From: Chara braunii
Lineage: Eukaryota; Streptophyta; Charophyceae; Charales; Characeae
DNA length: 41,458 bases
Direction of reading: 5' to 3'
Assembly: GCA_003427395.1 (NCBI GenBank)
Contig: BFEA01000083.1
Coordinates: forward strand, 2,560,865 to 2,602,322
The translations under genes and the position numbers were made by a program. Numbering within the stretch: the stretch's first letter is position 1; each line of letters begins with the position of its first letter. The notes below the pieces were generated by a model that was given only the letters and a program-made list of their open reading frames with translations, did not search any database and was not told the origin of the DNA. This document shows positions 1 through 10,600 of the stretch, piece after piece.

Positions 1-314
1 CATACGGGGATGGGGGCAGCTCGCGCTCAACTTCATCAACGTGGCGAGCCTTGCACGTGAGAGGCACAGTGGAGGTGGAGTTCAAAGAAGAATGAGAAAT
101 TTAATGGTTTCAATCTGCCCTTGTTCTTTCTTTTTGTTTTTTATTTTTGCATGTTATCACTGTGCCCGTTTTTTGCTTTTATTCTTTGTTCCGCAAAGTG
201 CGCTCTTTTAGTTTGTAGTGATGTGACAATATATGGCAATGAGGAGTCCCATTGTGATTGTGAGAAGTGATCGTCACATACTTATTCCCCTTTTATCATT
301 GTATGCGGAAGTTG

Positions 315-566
315 GTCCTGGACCTGGATTCGAGGTCCTTGTCCAGGACATCCTAGGACCTAGACTCTACATGGGGGGGATCACCCCCCGCGCAAAGCCT
401 ATTTGCCCTGCCCAACGGGACACTCAGCCTAAAGGTCGGAGGTGTCGCGGAGGCCGCACAACTGTTCCTTCAGCCGTGCAATATCGTGAAGGGGTAGACC
501 CTCACGATACTTCGAGTTTGACACTCGAGTGTCATAAGCGGTACTTGAACCCACGAGGGACCGCTT
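315..566. repeat. Cluster of inverted repeats (potential hairpins)
   Basis: Five foldable inverted repeats follow one another. GTCCTGGAC (315-323) pairs with GTCCAGGAC (341-349). Six G (374-379) pair with six C (384-389) around ATCA. TATCGTGA (482-489) pairs with TCACGATA (502-509), with GGG/CCC inside. GACACTCGAGTGTC (520-533) is a perfect 14-bp palindrome. AAGCGGT (536-542) pairs with ACCGCTT (560-566). What it does is unknown; it could be a structured RNA, or the debris of an element. Confidence 0.5.
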
Positions 567-760
567 GATTATGGGCACTACATAGTACGCCACCATTGCG
601 ACTGCTTGTGTATGTCTGCATTGCGAGTCGATATGAGTTAGCCCTGCGTCCGTGCGGTTTTATACTAAGTCTCGCTCTCGTCGCATATCCGATTTCCGCA
701 TCGGAAAGTTATGGGATGGCTACTAAAGGGACTAGGATTGTGTGTGTTGTTTTGTTTGTG

Positions 761-762
<2 letters not shown>

Positions 763-814
<52 letters not shown>
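763..814. repeat. (TG)n microsatellite
   Basis: An uninterrupted run of about 26 TG dinucleotides, with shorter imperfect TG runs just upstream (739-760). It gives an open frame of alternating Cys-Val that is not a gene. Confidence 0.95.
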
Positions 815-817
<3 letters not shown>

Positions 818-1289
818 ATTTTTATGTTCTTTAGAGTGGTATACGCGTGGTGTGTGGGATGCGTCCTAGTCGACCGACGACAAGTCGCGCTTGGGACCTC
901 AGCCCCCCAAGGCGTCGGTTCGCGTGCGGGTCGGATAGAGGCGTAAAACGGCGCGTACCCCTTATGCTACAGCGAACGAGAAATGCCCCCGGTTGTTCCA
1001 CCTCTGCGATTGCAGCTGATTAACTTTCGTACTGTGGACTGGTAGCCAAGCGGGGATACGCCCATCGAAGGGAGGTGACAACTCCCGTAAGGTGGAGGTA
1101 AGTTGTGCCTCGCGTAGGCCCTATCCTGTTGTAGGGGCTCGCGAGAGGAATGGCTGACGCACTCGGCCGAAGCGGCTTGCGGAAGCTCCATGTATATATC
1201 GCAATGAGGATCAAACCGACTCCTGCGTGACGCGGCCGGGAGGGTCCCGCCCCATTTCGTGCGGTGCCGGACCGATGCGCTCGACACCG

Positions 1290-2265
1290 CCCTAAGTGAA
1301 GGCGGGCCTGATTATTCATAAGAGGCCGAAATTTGACGAATTTCCTATGTGGGTACTCAGTCAATTGCAACACGCCAGTTGGTTAGGCGGAAACGTGAGC
1401 CTCTCAGCCCTTTCCAAAAGCATGGGCTACGCTGTACAGTTGACCCGAGTTGTTGTGCCCTGGGCACACGCATTTTGAGGCAGATACATTACGTAGTGGG
1501 CACGGGTCTAGGGGACAGCAGCATTGTCGACGTACTTATCCCGGGAACAGTGCAAATGCACAAAACAACCGAAATCTGGAAATGTTGGGTGTGCCCAACT
1601 GTAACGAGCCCAGACCCTCAATTGCAACACGCAACCAGACTGAGGCTGCCACTTCCATATAGGGAGTAAGGCAACCAGAGTCTGCATTTTGGCCCACGTA
1701 GGCAATGCGGTCACATTGTTGCATTGTCGCACGAAAGGCTGCATGCTGCGTTAGCGGTCGGGGCGCATGAGGGCGCTTAAGAGGTGAGAGGGGCGCTGCT
1801 GGGCAGCGGAGTGCGAGCAACCGTAGTCGGGCTGCAGGGCGCAAAGAGGGGTTAGGGACGATCGGTGGTCTTCAAGAAGGAGGCGAGTGTGGGTGGTCCA
1901 GGGAAGTGACGAGGGAAGACGAGATACGTACCTGGTGCATGAGGGAGGTCGGCTATGGTGTTGACGTCATGTGCATTGGTCTTCAAAGTCGAAGTGAGCC
2001 TGTTGCATGAATTCGACTGTAGTAGGATAGGCGAGTAGTGTAGGCTGGGCGCTGGTCGCTGGTCGCTGGACAGAGAGGAGCAACATTGGATATTGTGTTG
2101 GTGTGGTCCGAGGGCTTGAACATTGGCTCACAAGTTCATTGTATTGCTCTTATTTGGATGGAATCTCGGTGCATTTGTGCTCTCTGCTTGTACATGACTA
2201 CTTGGACATCTATGTGATTTCGCAACTTGGCTTTCTGTATATTGTTCTCACTCATATTCCTTGCA
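1290..2265 (+). repeat. 5' LTR of element A, truncated at its 5' end
   Basis: The start (from CCCTAAGTGAAGGCGGGC) matches the 3' LTR of A from 8712 and, inverted, the LTRs of element B. About 75-110 bp of the LTR start, beginning TGTGAGG in B and TGCGAGG at 8599, is missing; unrelated DNA abuts at 1289. The end ...CATATTCCTTGCA at 2265 is the LTR terminus, immediately followed by the spacer and primer-binding site. Confidence 0.88.
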
Positions 2266-2268
2266 ATT

Positions 2269-2279
2269 TGGTATCAGAG
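2269..2279 (+). other. Primer-binding site (initiator Met-tRNA type)
   Basis: TGGTATCAGAG lies 3 nt after the LTR end and is complementary to the 3' end of plant-type initiator tRNA-Met (CUCUGAUACCA). This is the usual minus-strand primer of plant Ty1/copia elements and of many plant-lineage Ty3/gypsy elements. Confidence 0.9.
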
Positions 2280-3450
2280 TTGGTTCGTGATCGCCAATAC
2301 TTGGCGCCAACGACATTGTTACTTGGTGTGCTGTTGATGCTTTTGTGCAGTGAGGATACTTTGCCATTGGCTTGATGATGCGGCACCCGGGTAGAGGGGT
2401 GCGCCGAAGGAAGGCTATGGCGACAACTTGGAAGCTATGGCGACAACGAGTGTATGTATGATGACGAGAGCATGCTGTTGTGGCATTTGGCTGAGGTGGC
2501 ACTGCATTTGATTGTGGGTGGTACCAACGCTACGACCGGTCATCAAAATGCATATTCAGCTCAATTGGTGAGAAATTTGTGCTTGGGGGCAGCTATCTCC
2601 AGGTACGGTGTTCCCTTACCTTATCTTCCCTCCGTGAGGAAGTGAGTCCAACCTTGAGTGTCCTCTCTTTTGAGTAAGGAGTCGTGAGCGCTCTACCTCG
2701 AGAGTCGGCATTCTTCCCGGTGGCGCATCTGGCAGGAGAGGGCGGTGTCTCTGAAAGGCTCTGGTCGAAGCACGGGTCACGGTCACCATGCCAACCCATG
2801 GGAGTAGTACACGTAGGCCATGCTGCTTTGTCCTTTGAAGGCTCTTTGCTGCACTGATAGAAGGGGTGTGCGGACTGAGCAGTCCTAAGCAAATGCTTAC
2901 CAGACCGTCTATAAATATTTCTGGCGGGGGTTTTGAACTGCCCACTGGTTGTGATCGTTGTCCTGTTTGCGACGTTAAATGATTCCTAAGGACCTTGGGG
3001 TTGTCCTTAAACTGCCTCTTGATCAGCCTAGTTAGGCGTAAGGCTCGTTGCACGCGAGGATAAATAAAGGGCCGTTCTGGTCATAAGCATGGTCCTTGGG
3101 CTTAGGGGTGGGCCGTTAAGCACCACCTTAGACACTGTTGCTCGATGATGCCTACAGGCACGTTGGATACAGGGGAGGAAGATTCTAATTGATGCTCAAA
3201 CTGTCAATCACAACCATTTCCATTGTGCATACATCTGCTCATAGTCAGCTCTTTTCGAAGCTCCTGTAAGTGAAGCAATCGACTTGACCTATGTGTACAA
3301 TCTGTGTGAATGTTGTTGATACCGCTTGAACGGTAGCCCACGTGACTTGCCGAATATTATTTTATTTTTCAAATGTTTTTAGAACCGGTCAGACGCATGC
3401 TGCGGTAGGTTCTAGAGAGAACACTAATGCAGACAACGTCTGCCTAGCCG
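2280..3450 (+). other. Untranslated leader of element A
   Basis: About 1.2 kb between PBS and gag without a supported gene. Blocks of it, for example around 2770-2900, match the inverted leader of element B (about 17990-18160), so it belongs to the element. Short open frames inside it are not conserved. Confidence 0.75.
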
Positions 3451-5020
3451 ATGAGTGGCTCAGAAGGTGGTGAAGGTACAACTGACGACATAAGGCGAAC
3501 ACGACGTGATACACGTAGGATACCTGTAGTGTTCCAGGTCCTGCTACCAAGAGACGAAAGATGAATCAGGGTTGAAGCAAGGGCCCGTTTTCTTGAGACT
3601 GCTAGGGAAGCAGCAGCAGCTGCCGAAAGGACGTTAGCAACAACTACAGCTAGTGTAATAGCAATGGCTACCTCTGCAACAACATCTGCAGCAACCTCGT
3701 TTGGTCAGTCGCTCGGGATGATGGTCAACTCGACCAACGTGCAGTCCATCTCGAGTACTTCAGGAGTTGGTACCAGTCAGATGGCGGGCTCGCAGTTCAA
3801 CTCGCCGCCTCCACGCACCAGGGAACAGATAGAACTCCAGCAAGTGGAGTTGATCCGCTTGAGGTTAGAGAAGGAACTGAAGGAGGCTACTGAAAGAGAA
3901 AATGAGATTAGGAATAGAAGTGTTCGACTTGAGGGCAGGGCGGCAAACAAAGCTGCACTAGATGGACTAGATGACTCAGCGCTTGACGATAATCTGAAGA
4001 TTGTCAAGGCGAGCATACTGTCCACGCACACTTACATGGACAACAAATTGGACGGTATCAAGGATACCCTTGACTAGATACTGGATGCCATGCACATGCC
4101 CGGTTTCAGGCCAACAGTTTTGCCATCGCTGCCGTTGTGGGCGATGACAGACTCATATCCGCCTCAAACTGGCACTCTACCAGGCGGTTCTTCAGCAGCA
4201 GCAACACAAACTGTTGCTTCTTCATCTTCTAGTCTAGCGGCTGGAGCTACACCACAACCGCCACCTGTCCTACCAGTGGGACAGCAGCAACCATGGTACC
4301 CCAAGACCCCTTTGAAACCACCCTCAACCTTCTCAGGTGATAAGAAGGATGAGGCTCTCAGCACTTGGTTGAGAACGGTGCCAGAGTGTGGGTACAGGCG
4401 AAGAGGGCTGTAGTAGAGGAGGAAGTGATAACTGCTGCCTCATACTACAAATCCGTGCGCAAACTCACCTCGGTTGATGAGCGCTTGATTGTCGTTCTTG
4501 GGGTACGCTACGATCTGTAGGTCTTAATGGCCATGTTATTGAGATGTCTTCCCACAGACGTCAAGAACTTATTAGCCAGCGAGGCTCGCTTCGAGTATCA
4601 CACGTTTGAGACCTTTATCAAGAAGGCTCAAGATTTAAAGGCCACGGTAGGAGGTGCTCAGCAACTCCCTACAGACGGAAGAAAGAAGAAGAGTCCACAA
4701 GAGTGAAGAAAGGAAGTCGATTGATGATGGTGGAGGCCGATGGGACTCAAACCGAGATCGACGACCATTCTGACTTAGTGGACGGTTCAGGTTTTGACGG
4801 CGAGGATAGTGTTGAGGGTAGCAACCTCGCTCCTTGGTAAAAGTTAAGGCAAGTGGCCGTGGCATGGGTGGTCAGCAGAGGAGTTAGGGGCAAACCCAGA
4901 ACCCGAACAAGATTGCGGCTTGGGTTAGAGCGGGTTTGGATCAAGATGTGTGGTGGGACCGTTATACGCGGGGTGCTTGCATAAATTGCGGCGAGTATGG
5001 CCATTAGGGCCAGTAGAAGT
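3451..5020 (+). pseudogene. gag: Element A gag (capsid/nucleocapsid), degenerate
   Basis: The start is ATG 3451, because it gives the same N-terminus (MSGSEGGEG) as gag of element B. The protein has an Ala-rich stretch, a charged coiled-coil-like helix (about 3800-3980), a Pro-rich linker, and a capsid-like part with a LRCLPTD motif near 4540. The zinc knuckle at 4978-5019 keeps CX2CX4H and then hits TAG, so its last Cys is lost. Breaks: TGA at 3562-3564; TAG at 4075-4077 where B has CAG; a frameshift near 4380; TAG at 4885-4887, at the same codon as in B. It would have packaged the RNA and formed the particle; now it is a pseudogene. Confidence 0.85.
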
Positions 5021-6418
5021 TGTAACCGCTTCTACTTGTGTTGAAGTGGGCACTTCGTTGTGGAAGTTGGTGTAGGTGGCCACAAGTGTGGTGCCTTCGT
5101 CGACATCAGCTCCACGTTGTGGAAGTTGGTGTAGGAAGTTGCGACTGCGTTTACAGACTGCGCCTACAGGATCGGGTGCAGCGCCTTAGTAGACCGATAG
5201 CATCTACTTTGGGCAACAAAGAGCGCATGCTGGTGGAGGACTACATCAAGGACGTGGTATGTACTTTCTCCTATGCAGGAGGGGTACTTAATCATAAGAT
5301 TTCGTTCCTAGTTAGCGGCGACGTACCATTTGACATGTTGTTAGGTATGTACTACCTTGAGGTTGACAAGCCCCAGTTTGACTGGGACAAGAAAGTGCTA
5401 AAGCATGAGTTGCGTAATGGGAGAACCGTTAGACTGGCTAAGTACAAAGCTAGTAGGTTAATTGACTCCTACGGGTGCTTGTGCGCACCAACTTTCTATA
5501 ACTATTATAAACAGAACCAAGAGGAAGGTATGTACCTGTTTTTTGTCTCCAAGAAAGGCGAGGCCGTTAAATCACCCCTAGAGATAGAAAATGTTGTTGC
5601 TAAGTACCCAGATCTGTTTGAGGAGCCTACAGGAGTCGTAGACAGGGAGGTTGTCCATGCCATAAAGATTATCCCCGGGAGCAAGATACCCAAAGGGAGA
5701 ATCTATAGGATGGCTCCAGCCGAGTTGGACGAGCTTCGACGGCAGCTGAAAGAGCTCACAGAGAAGGGATGGATAAGGCCTAGCATCTCTCGCTTTGGTG
5801 AGGGATCACTAAGGATGTGCATTGATCAAAGAGGCCTCGATGCCATCACCGTTAAGAACGCAGAGCCTCTGCCGCGCATCGACAACCTATTGGATAGGGT
5901 GCACGGATGTAAGTACTTTACCAAGATAGACTTGAAGTCCGGCTACCGTTAGATTGCTATTAGACCGGAAGACCAGCAAAAAATTGCTTTCCAGACCAGG
6001 TACGGTCTGTATGAGTTTAAGGTGATGCTTTTCGGCCTTTGCAATGCGCCAGGTACGTTCCAGCACGTTATCAATAGGATTTTTCATGACTACTTAGATA
6101 AGTTTATCGTTGTGTACCTCAACGACATTCTTATCTTTTGTAAGACTGTCGAGGAACATGCTCAGCACGTAGACAAACTTCTTTCTTTCCTTCGGCAGCA
6201 CAAGTATAAGATAAACTTAGAAAATTCGGTCGCACTAGAATCTTGTACATAGGTCGTGAAGTCTCCACAGAAGGGATTAGGCCTGAAGATGCGAAGGTGG
6301 TTAGTATTCGAGACTGGCACGACCTCAGTCTGTGACCGAGGTCAGGTCATTCTTGGGGATGTGTGGTTATTATCGCAATTTTGTAAAGAACTATAGTACA
6401 ATTGCCTCCCCGTTGACT

Positions 6419-6484
6419 GATCTAACTCGCCTTGACACTCCATGGGACTCAGATTTAACTCGCCTTGACACTCCATGGGAATGG
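6419..6484 (+). repeat. 33-bp direct tandem duplication in pol of A
   Basis: A 33-nt block containing CTCGCCTTGACACTCCATGGGA occurs twice in tandem (6419-6451, 6452-6484), with a few mismatches. It is 11 codons long and leaves the frame intact at the RT/RNase H connection. Element B has a single copy. Confidence 0.85.
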
Positions 6485-7170
6485 ACAGACGCATGTGAGG
6501 CTGCTTTCAAGAGATTGAAGTATGCCCTCACGCATCATGAGATTCTTATGGTCCCCGATCCTGAAAGGCCGTTTGTTGTGACCACTGACGCAAGCCATTA
6601 TGGCATTGGCGCAGTGCTGGCTCAACAAGAAGGGAAGAAGTTGAGGCCGATCGAGTACATGAGCAAGAAGATGCCATCGAAGAAGTTGGCGAAGTCCACC
6701 TACGAGAGGGAACTCTACGCCCTATATAAGGCACTTGTCCTCTCGAGGCACTATTTGTGGGGAGGTTCTTCTACTTGAGAACCAACCATCAGACACTCGA
6801 CTGGATCAAGACACGTGTTCTCTCTGGTGCACTCAAACGCTGGATTGAAGTCATAGATCAGTATGACTTCAAGCTAGACTATGTGAAAGGAGAGTATAAC
6901 AAGGTTGTTGATGCACTGTCACGTAGGGCAGACTACCTAGGTGCGCTGCTTACCGAGTTTGGCTTATCTGACAATGTAACTCGATCCTTGGTGGAAGCCT
7001 ACAAGGAAGACCCTGTCATGATGGACATCATGCACAAACTAGAGGCCCAAGACAAGGCCACATCTGATGAGTATGTGACGGTGGATGGGTTGCTCTTTCT
7101 TGAAAAGGTGGGATTTAAAAGGTTAGTTGTTCCATCTAGAGAGATTTTACTTGGTTTATTTTTAGGAGAG

Positions 7171-7332
7171 TGCCACGATGCAACGAGACATTTTGGCTAC
7201 AAGTAGACTAGCGCTGACTTGGTACAACGATTCTGGTGGCCTAACATGCTGTGCCACGATGCAACGAGACATTTTGGCTACAAGTAGACTAACGCTGACT
7301 TGGTACAACGATTTTGGTGGCCTAACATGCTT
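7171..7332 (+). repeat. 81-bp tandem duplication over the integrase HHCC finger of A
   Basis: Two near-identical 81-nt units (7171-7251, 7252-7332) start at TGCCACGATGCAACGAG. They duplicate 27 codons that include the His pair of the integrase zinc finger. Element B has one copy. Both units carry the same in-frame TAG (7204-7206, 7285-7287), so the stop is older than the duplication. Confidence 0.92.
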
Positions 7333-8585
7333 GACGATGCGAAGACATCTGTGCAAACTTGTCAAGTCTGTCATCAGGACAAGCCGCCGACTCAAGCCCC
7401 TTTGGGTTGTTAAAGCCCCTGCCCATTCTTGGTGGTCCGGGACAGAGTGTTTCCATGGACTTCATGGATACACTCGTGACCAGCAAGAGTGGCAAGAGGC
7501 ATATCTTCATCGTAGTTGATAGGTTCACTAAGTACGCTAGACTAATTGCCTTGTCGAAGACCGCCAGGACTGAGCACATCATCAAGCTATTAATGGATAA
7601 CTAGATGCGTGACTTTGGCCTGCCAAAGACTATCGTTAGCGATAGAGATGTCCGCTTCACCAGTGAGATGTGGAAGAAGGTCGCAGAACAGATGGTCAGC
7701 CAACTCCAGATGACTCATGGGAATGATCTTGAAGCCAACCAACAGGCTGAACAAATGAACCGAGTGGTGCAGCATCTGCTGAGGCATTACATAAATCCAG
7801 CCAGGATGACTAGGATGAGAAGTTACCTCGCATCGCCAGTCTGTACAACAACGTTGTACACAGCACAACCGACATCACTCCCAATCAGCTGCATTTCGGA
7901 TGGAAGCCTAGATCTGCTCTAGACTTCCTCCTACCTGAAAACCGAACTGCTGCACCACCTGGGACCATAGAGTTTGGTGTCCAATATGAGAAACTGTCGC
8001 TGCAGACTGTCGAACACATCAAGAAATCTCAAGAAGCAATGATTGCTTCTGAGAACAAGCATTGCCGACAATCCACATTTCAGGTAGGGGAGCGTGTCTT
8101 GGTTAGGGCTAGTGAGTTGGGGCAGGAGTTCGGCATCTCTAGGAAACTAATGCCTTCGTATTTCGATCCCTGGGAGGTCTTAGATATTGTGGGTAGTGAT
8201 TTGGATGGCCCCTCGTACGTGATTAGAATCCCTGGTCATCTGCACACTTACCCTGTGTTTCACGCCTCAAAGCTTGCACCTTTCGCTGAGACAGCAGTTT
8301 CCCTCAAGGACATCAATGCTGCCCCAACCATGGATGGCCACGTGGACATCGACGACATTTTGGAACGCAAAGACATGCATGTCCCCAAGCCAGCAGGCAG
8401 GGGAAGACCGCCTAAACCTATGAGAGAATGCAGGGTTCGGTTCAGGCATCATACGAATCGTAAGGAAGATCGTTGGTTCACAAGAGAGGAACTGGTGAAG
8501 ACAACTCCTTAGATTGTGGCCGAGTACGAACGCAGACTGAAGGGCAAGACACCTGCATGAAGCATCTCAACGGACTTTCGAAGCT

Positions 8586-8598
8586 AAGGGGGATGGAA
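8586..8598 (+). other. Polypurine tract of element A
   Basis: AAGGGGGATGGAA sits directly before the TG of the 3' LTR. The same tract, inverted, borders the 3' LTR of element B (12076-12088). It is the plus-strand primer site of reverse transcription. Confidence 0.88.
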
Positions 8599-9010
8599 TG
8601 CGAGGAATGAGCCCTCGCAGGGCGCTTATCGGACAGGCACATGTTCTGGGCAGTGACCCTTATCGGACATGCACATGTTCTGGGTAGTGGCCCTCAACAA
8701 GCCTTGTGTGTGCCCTAAGTGAAGGCGGGCCTGATTTTTCACAAGAGGCCGAAATTTGACGAATTTCCATATGTGGGTACTCACACAGTTGCAGCACGCC
8801 AGTTGGCTAGGCGGAAGCGTGAGCCTCTCAACCCTTTCCAGAAGCATGGGCTACGCTGTACAGTTGACCCGGGTTGTTGTGCCCTGGGCATATGCATTCT
8901 TAGGCAGATACATTACACAGTGGCCACGGGCCAGGGGGACAGCGTCATTGTCGACGTACTTATCCCGAGAATAGTGCAAATGCAGAAAACAGCCGAAGTC
9001 TGGAAATGTT
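8599..9010 (+). repeat. 3' LTR of element A, truncated
   Basis: It starts TGCGAGGAATGAGCCC after the PPT; element B has TGTGAGG. It follows the 5' LTR of A from 8712 to about 9010, then runs into a T-run and unrelated DNA. About 680 bp of LTR are missing. A 40-bp block with GCACATGTTCTGGG is repeated near its start (8620-8690). Confidence 0.88.
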
Positions 9011-9024
9011 TTTTTTTTTTTTTT
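9009..9024. repeat. T16 run at the broken LTR edge
   Basis: Sixteen T interrupt the LTR exactly where its homology ends. Read on the minus strand this is a poly(A) run, which would fit a retroposed insert in minus orientation, but no target duplication or second LTR half was found. Confidence 0.8.
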
Positions 9025-9160
9025 GGGAACAATCCAATCCATTCGTGGGGAGCAGCACGTGCTAAGAAAAAATTGGGGCTCCTTAGGAAATTACTATGAC
9101 AAACTTCAAAAATAGGCAAAAATTCAAAAGATGACTTAGAAATCCCCCCTCAATCCTCTT

Positions 9161-10600
9161 TACCTCACTCCGGCAAGACTTACTGCAACAGAGCCACGAT
9201 CTCCGCTGCTGTTGTACCCTATTTCCATCCTACCAGCTAGCCCCCTCACTAGTAGGACGCTTGATATCCCACCATCTTTTTTTGAAGACCCCATCCACCC
9301 TTTTTTTTGAAACAAACGGATATGCACAATTCAGAAAGGGACCCAAACACCGCCAATCGATCCCCTGTACCTCACTCCGACAAGACTTACTGCAGCAGAG
9401 CCACCATCTCCGTTGCTGTTGTACCCTATTCCTATCCTACCAGCTAGCCCCCTCACTAGTAGGACGCGTGATATCCCACCATCTCTTTCTCCCACTCACC
9501 TGGATCCCTTTTTTGAAAATGTCTGAGAACACTTGCAGTAATTCAGGAGGCATGGGAATAGACCGCAGAGGTCCTACAAATGCTCCAAAACCCTCGAAAT
9601 CCCTAACAGACCCTTCCAAAGTTCTCCAACACTGTCTTACTCCCTGCTAAGCTCTTCCAGGCTTCACACCCCTACATTCTGCTGGGTAACAGGGCAACAT
9701 GACTCACCCCAGATCCGACCAGCGTCGTCCCAGCAGCAACCCTTGGTTGTCCCGTGGAATGCCCACCCCAAAGCATCCCCAGGTCTCTCTACCAGGCCTC
9801 ATGCTCCTGCATCAGCAGTTTACAGGGCAACACCCCAGCACCGGCCAGCGTCGTTCTGGCATCGAACAACCGCAGATTACTGAGTATAACAACATCTAAG
9901 CCACCTAAAATGAGTTGCGTCCCCAGAGTCCTAAAACATTCTTAAGACCACCAAACAACCAACTTGTGAAGAAAACAAAAACCAACTAAGATTATCCAAG
10001 GCTTTCAGACCAAAAACCACCTGCCCCGGTGCATTTCAGCAGCCCAACCTTATCCGCCTCCGCCCGAAACCCCAATACTCAATCTCTACCAGGCCTCATA
10101 CCCCCAATTGCTAGGTTACAGGGTGGCGCGGCCCACCCCAGAAACTCCCCACCTGCTAGGTTACAGGGCAGAGCGACCCGTCCCAGCTCCGACCAGCGTT
10201 GACCAAGTACCAGACCACCAACAGACAGTAGAGCGCCTTCCACCCACGACGACTCCCCAGATCTCTCTACCAGGTTTCATGCCCCCGTACAGCTCGAGTT
10301 ACAGGGCAGCACTACCAAGCCCCAACACCAACCAGCGTCGTTCTGGCCTCGTCCATTCGCAGACCAAACGGACGTCAGCAGATAACATACAAGCCACCAA
10401 TCCTCACCATAGTTGTGGTTCCCATCATCCAGCTCCTCCAGGCACTGGTTGCAATCGACCAACAAAATTCATCCATCCTCACCCCTACTCCGGCAAGACT
10501 TACTGCGGTTGAGCCACCATCTCCAGCGTTGTTGTACCCTATTCCCGCCCTACAGGCTAGCCCCTTCGCCGCAGAGCGCGTTATCTCCAACCATCACCAC
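9161..10600. repeat. Mosaic of two interspersed repeat modules
   Basis: Module R1 is about 115 bp and is recognised by CGGCAAGACTTACTGC or a close variant, then GAGCCACxATCTCC and TTGTACCCTATT. It occurs at about 9161-9276, 9368-9486 and 10483-10600. Module R2 contains CCAGGCCTCATG-like, TACAGGGCA and CCAGCGTCGTTCTGG-like blocks. It occurs at about 9654-9735, 9786-9905, 10086-10200 (with an internal repeat) and 10264-10395. No coding frame spans the modules. The type of repeat is unknown. Confidence 0.75.

Larger units (their letters stand above)
1..1289. other. Unassigned left flank
   Basis: I recognise no coding region here. The reading frames that exist are short and look like no known family. 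The stretch contains a cluster of inverted repeats (315-566), a long TG microsatellite (763-814) and a GC-rich part from about 880. It ends abruptly at 1290, where the sequence becomes the interior of an LTR of the A/B family. It is therefore either the host side of a truncation or another element that cut into the LTR of element A. Confidence 0.5.
5038..8560 (+). pseudogene. pol: Element A pol polyprotein (PR-RT-RNase H-IN-chromodomain-like), degenerate
   Basis: Domains in order: an aspartic protease remnant near 5090, reading D-I-S instead of D-T/S-G; RT from about 5620, with the KIDLKSGY block before 5950 and a damaged catalytic box (VVYLNDI instead of YLDD) near 6120; RNase H (TTDAS near 6580, YEREL near 6700, TNHQT near 6787); integrase with an HHCC finger (7171-7390), a D,D,E core (DFMD 7458, SDRD about 7635, AEQ about 7748) and a GPY/F-like block (about 8160); and a chromodomain-like tail ending at 8560. 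Breaks: about 10 RT residues missing near 5800; TAG 5950; frameshifts near 6225, 6330, 6757, 7400 and 7810; TAG 7204 and 7285; TAG 7602; TAG 8510. The YLDD change alone would abolish RT activity. Confidence 0.9.
1290..9010 (+). mobile_element. Element A: degenerate Ty3/gypsy LTR retrotransposon (A/B family)
   Basis: The order on the plus strand is: truncated 5' LTR, PBS, about 1.2 kb leader, gag, pol (protease, RT, RNase H, integrase, GPY/F-like domain, chromodomain-like tail), PPT, partial 3' LTR. The integrase lies downstream of RT/RNase H, which is the Ty3/gypsy order. It is the same family as element B on the other strand; their proteins align along the whole length. It is dead: gag and pol have several in-frame stops, at least three frameshifts and a small in-frame deletion in RT. 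Neither LTR is complete, so no target duplication can be read. Confidence 0.93.

Noticed and set aside
596-946. 116-codon frame with a Cys-Val run
   Set aside because: It is produced by the TG microsatellite and has no other support.
1036-1075. D-arm-like GGTAGCCAAGCGGGG
   Set aside because: No T-arm or acceptor partner at the right distance, so no tRNA call.
2593-3053. Minus-strand frames in the leader of element A
   Set aside because: They run antisense to the leader, are not retained in the leader of B, and resemble no family.
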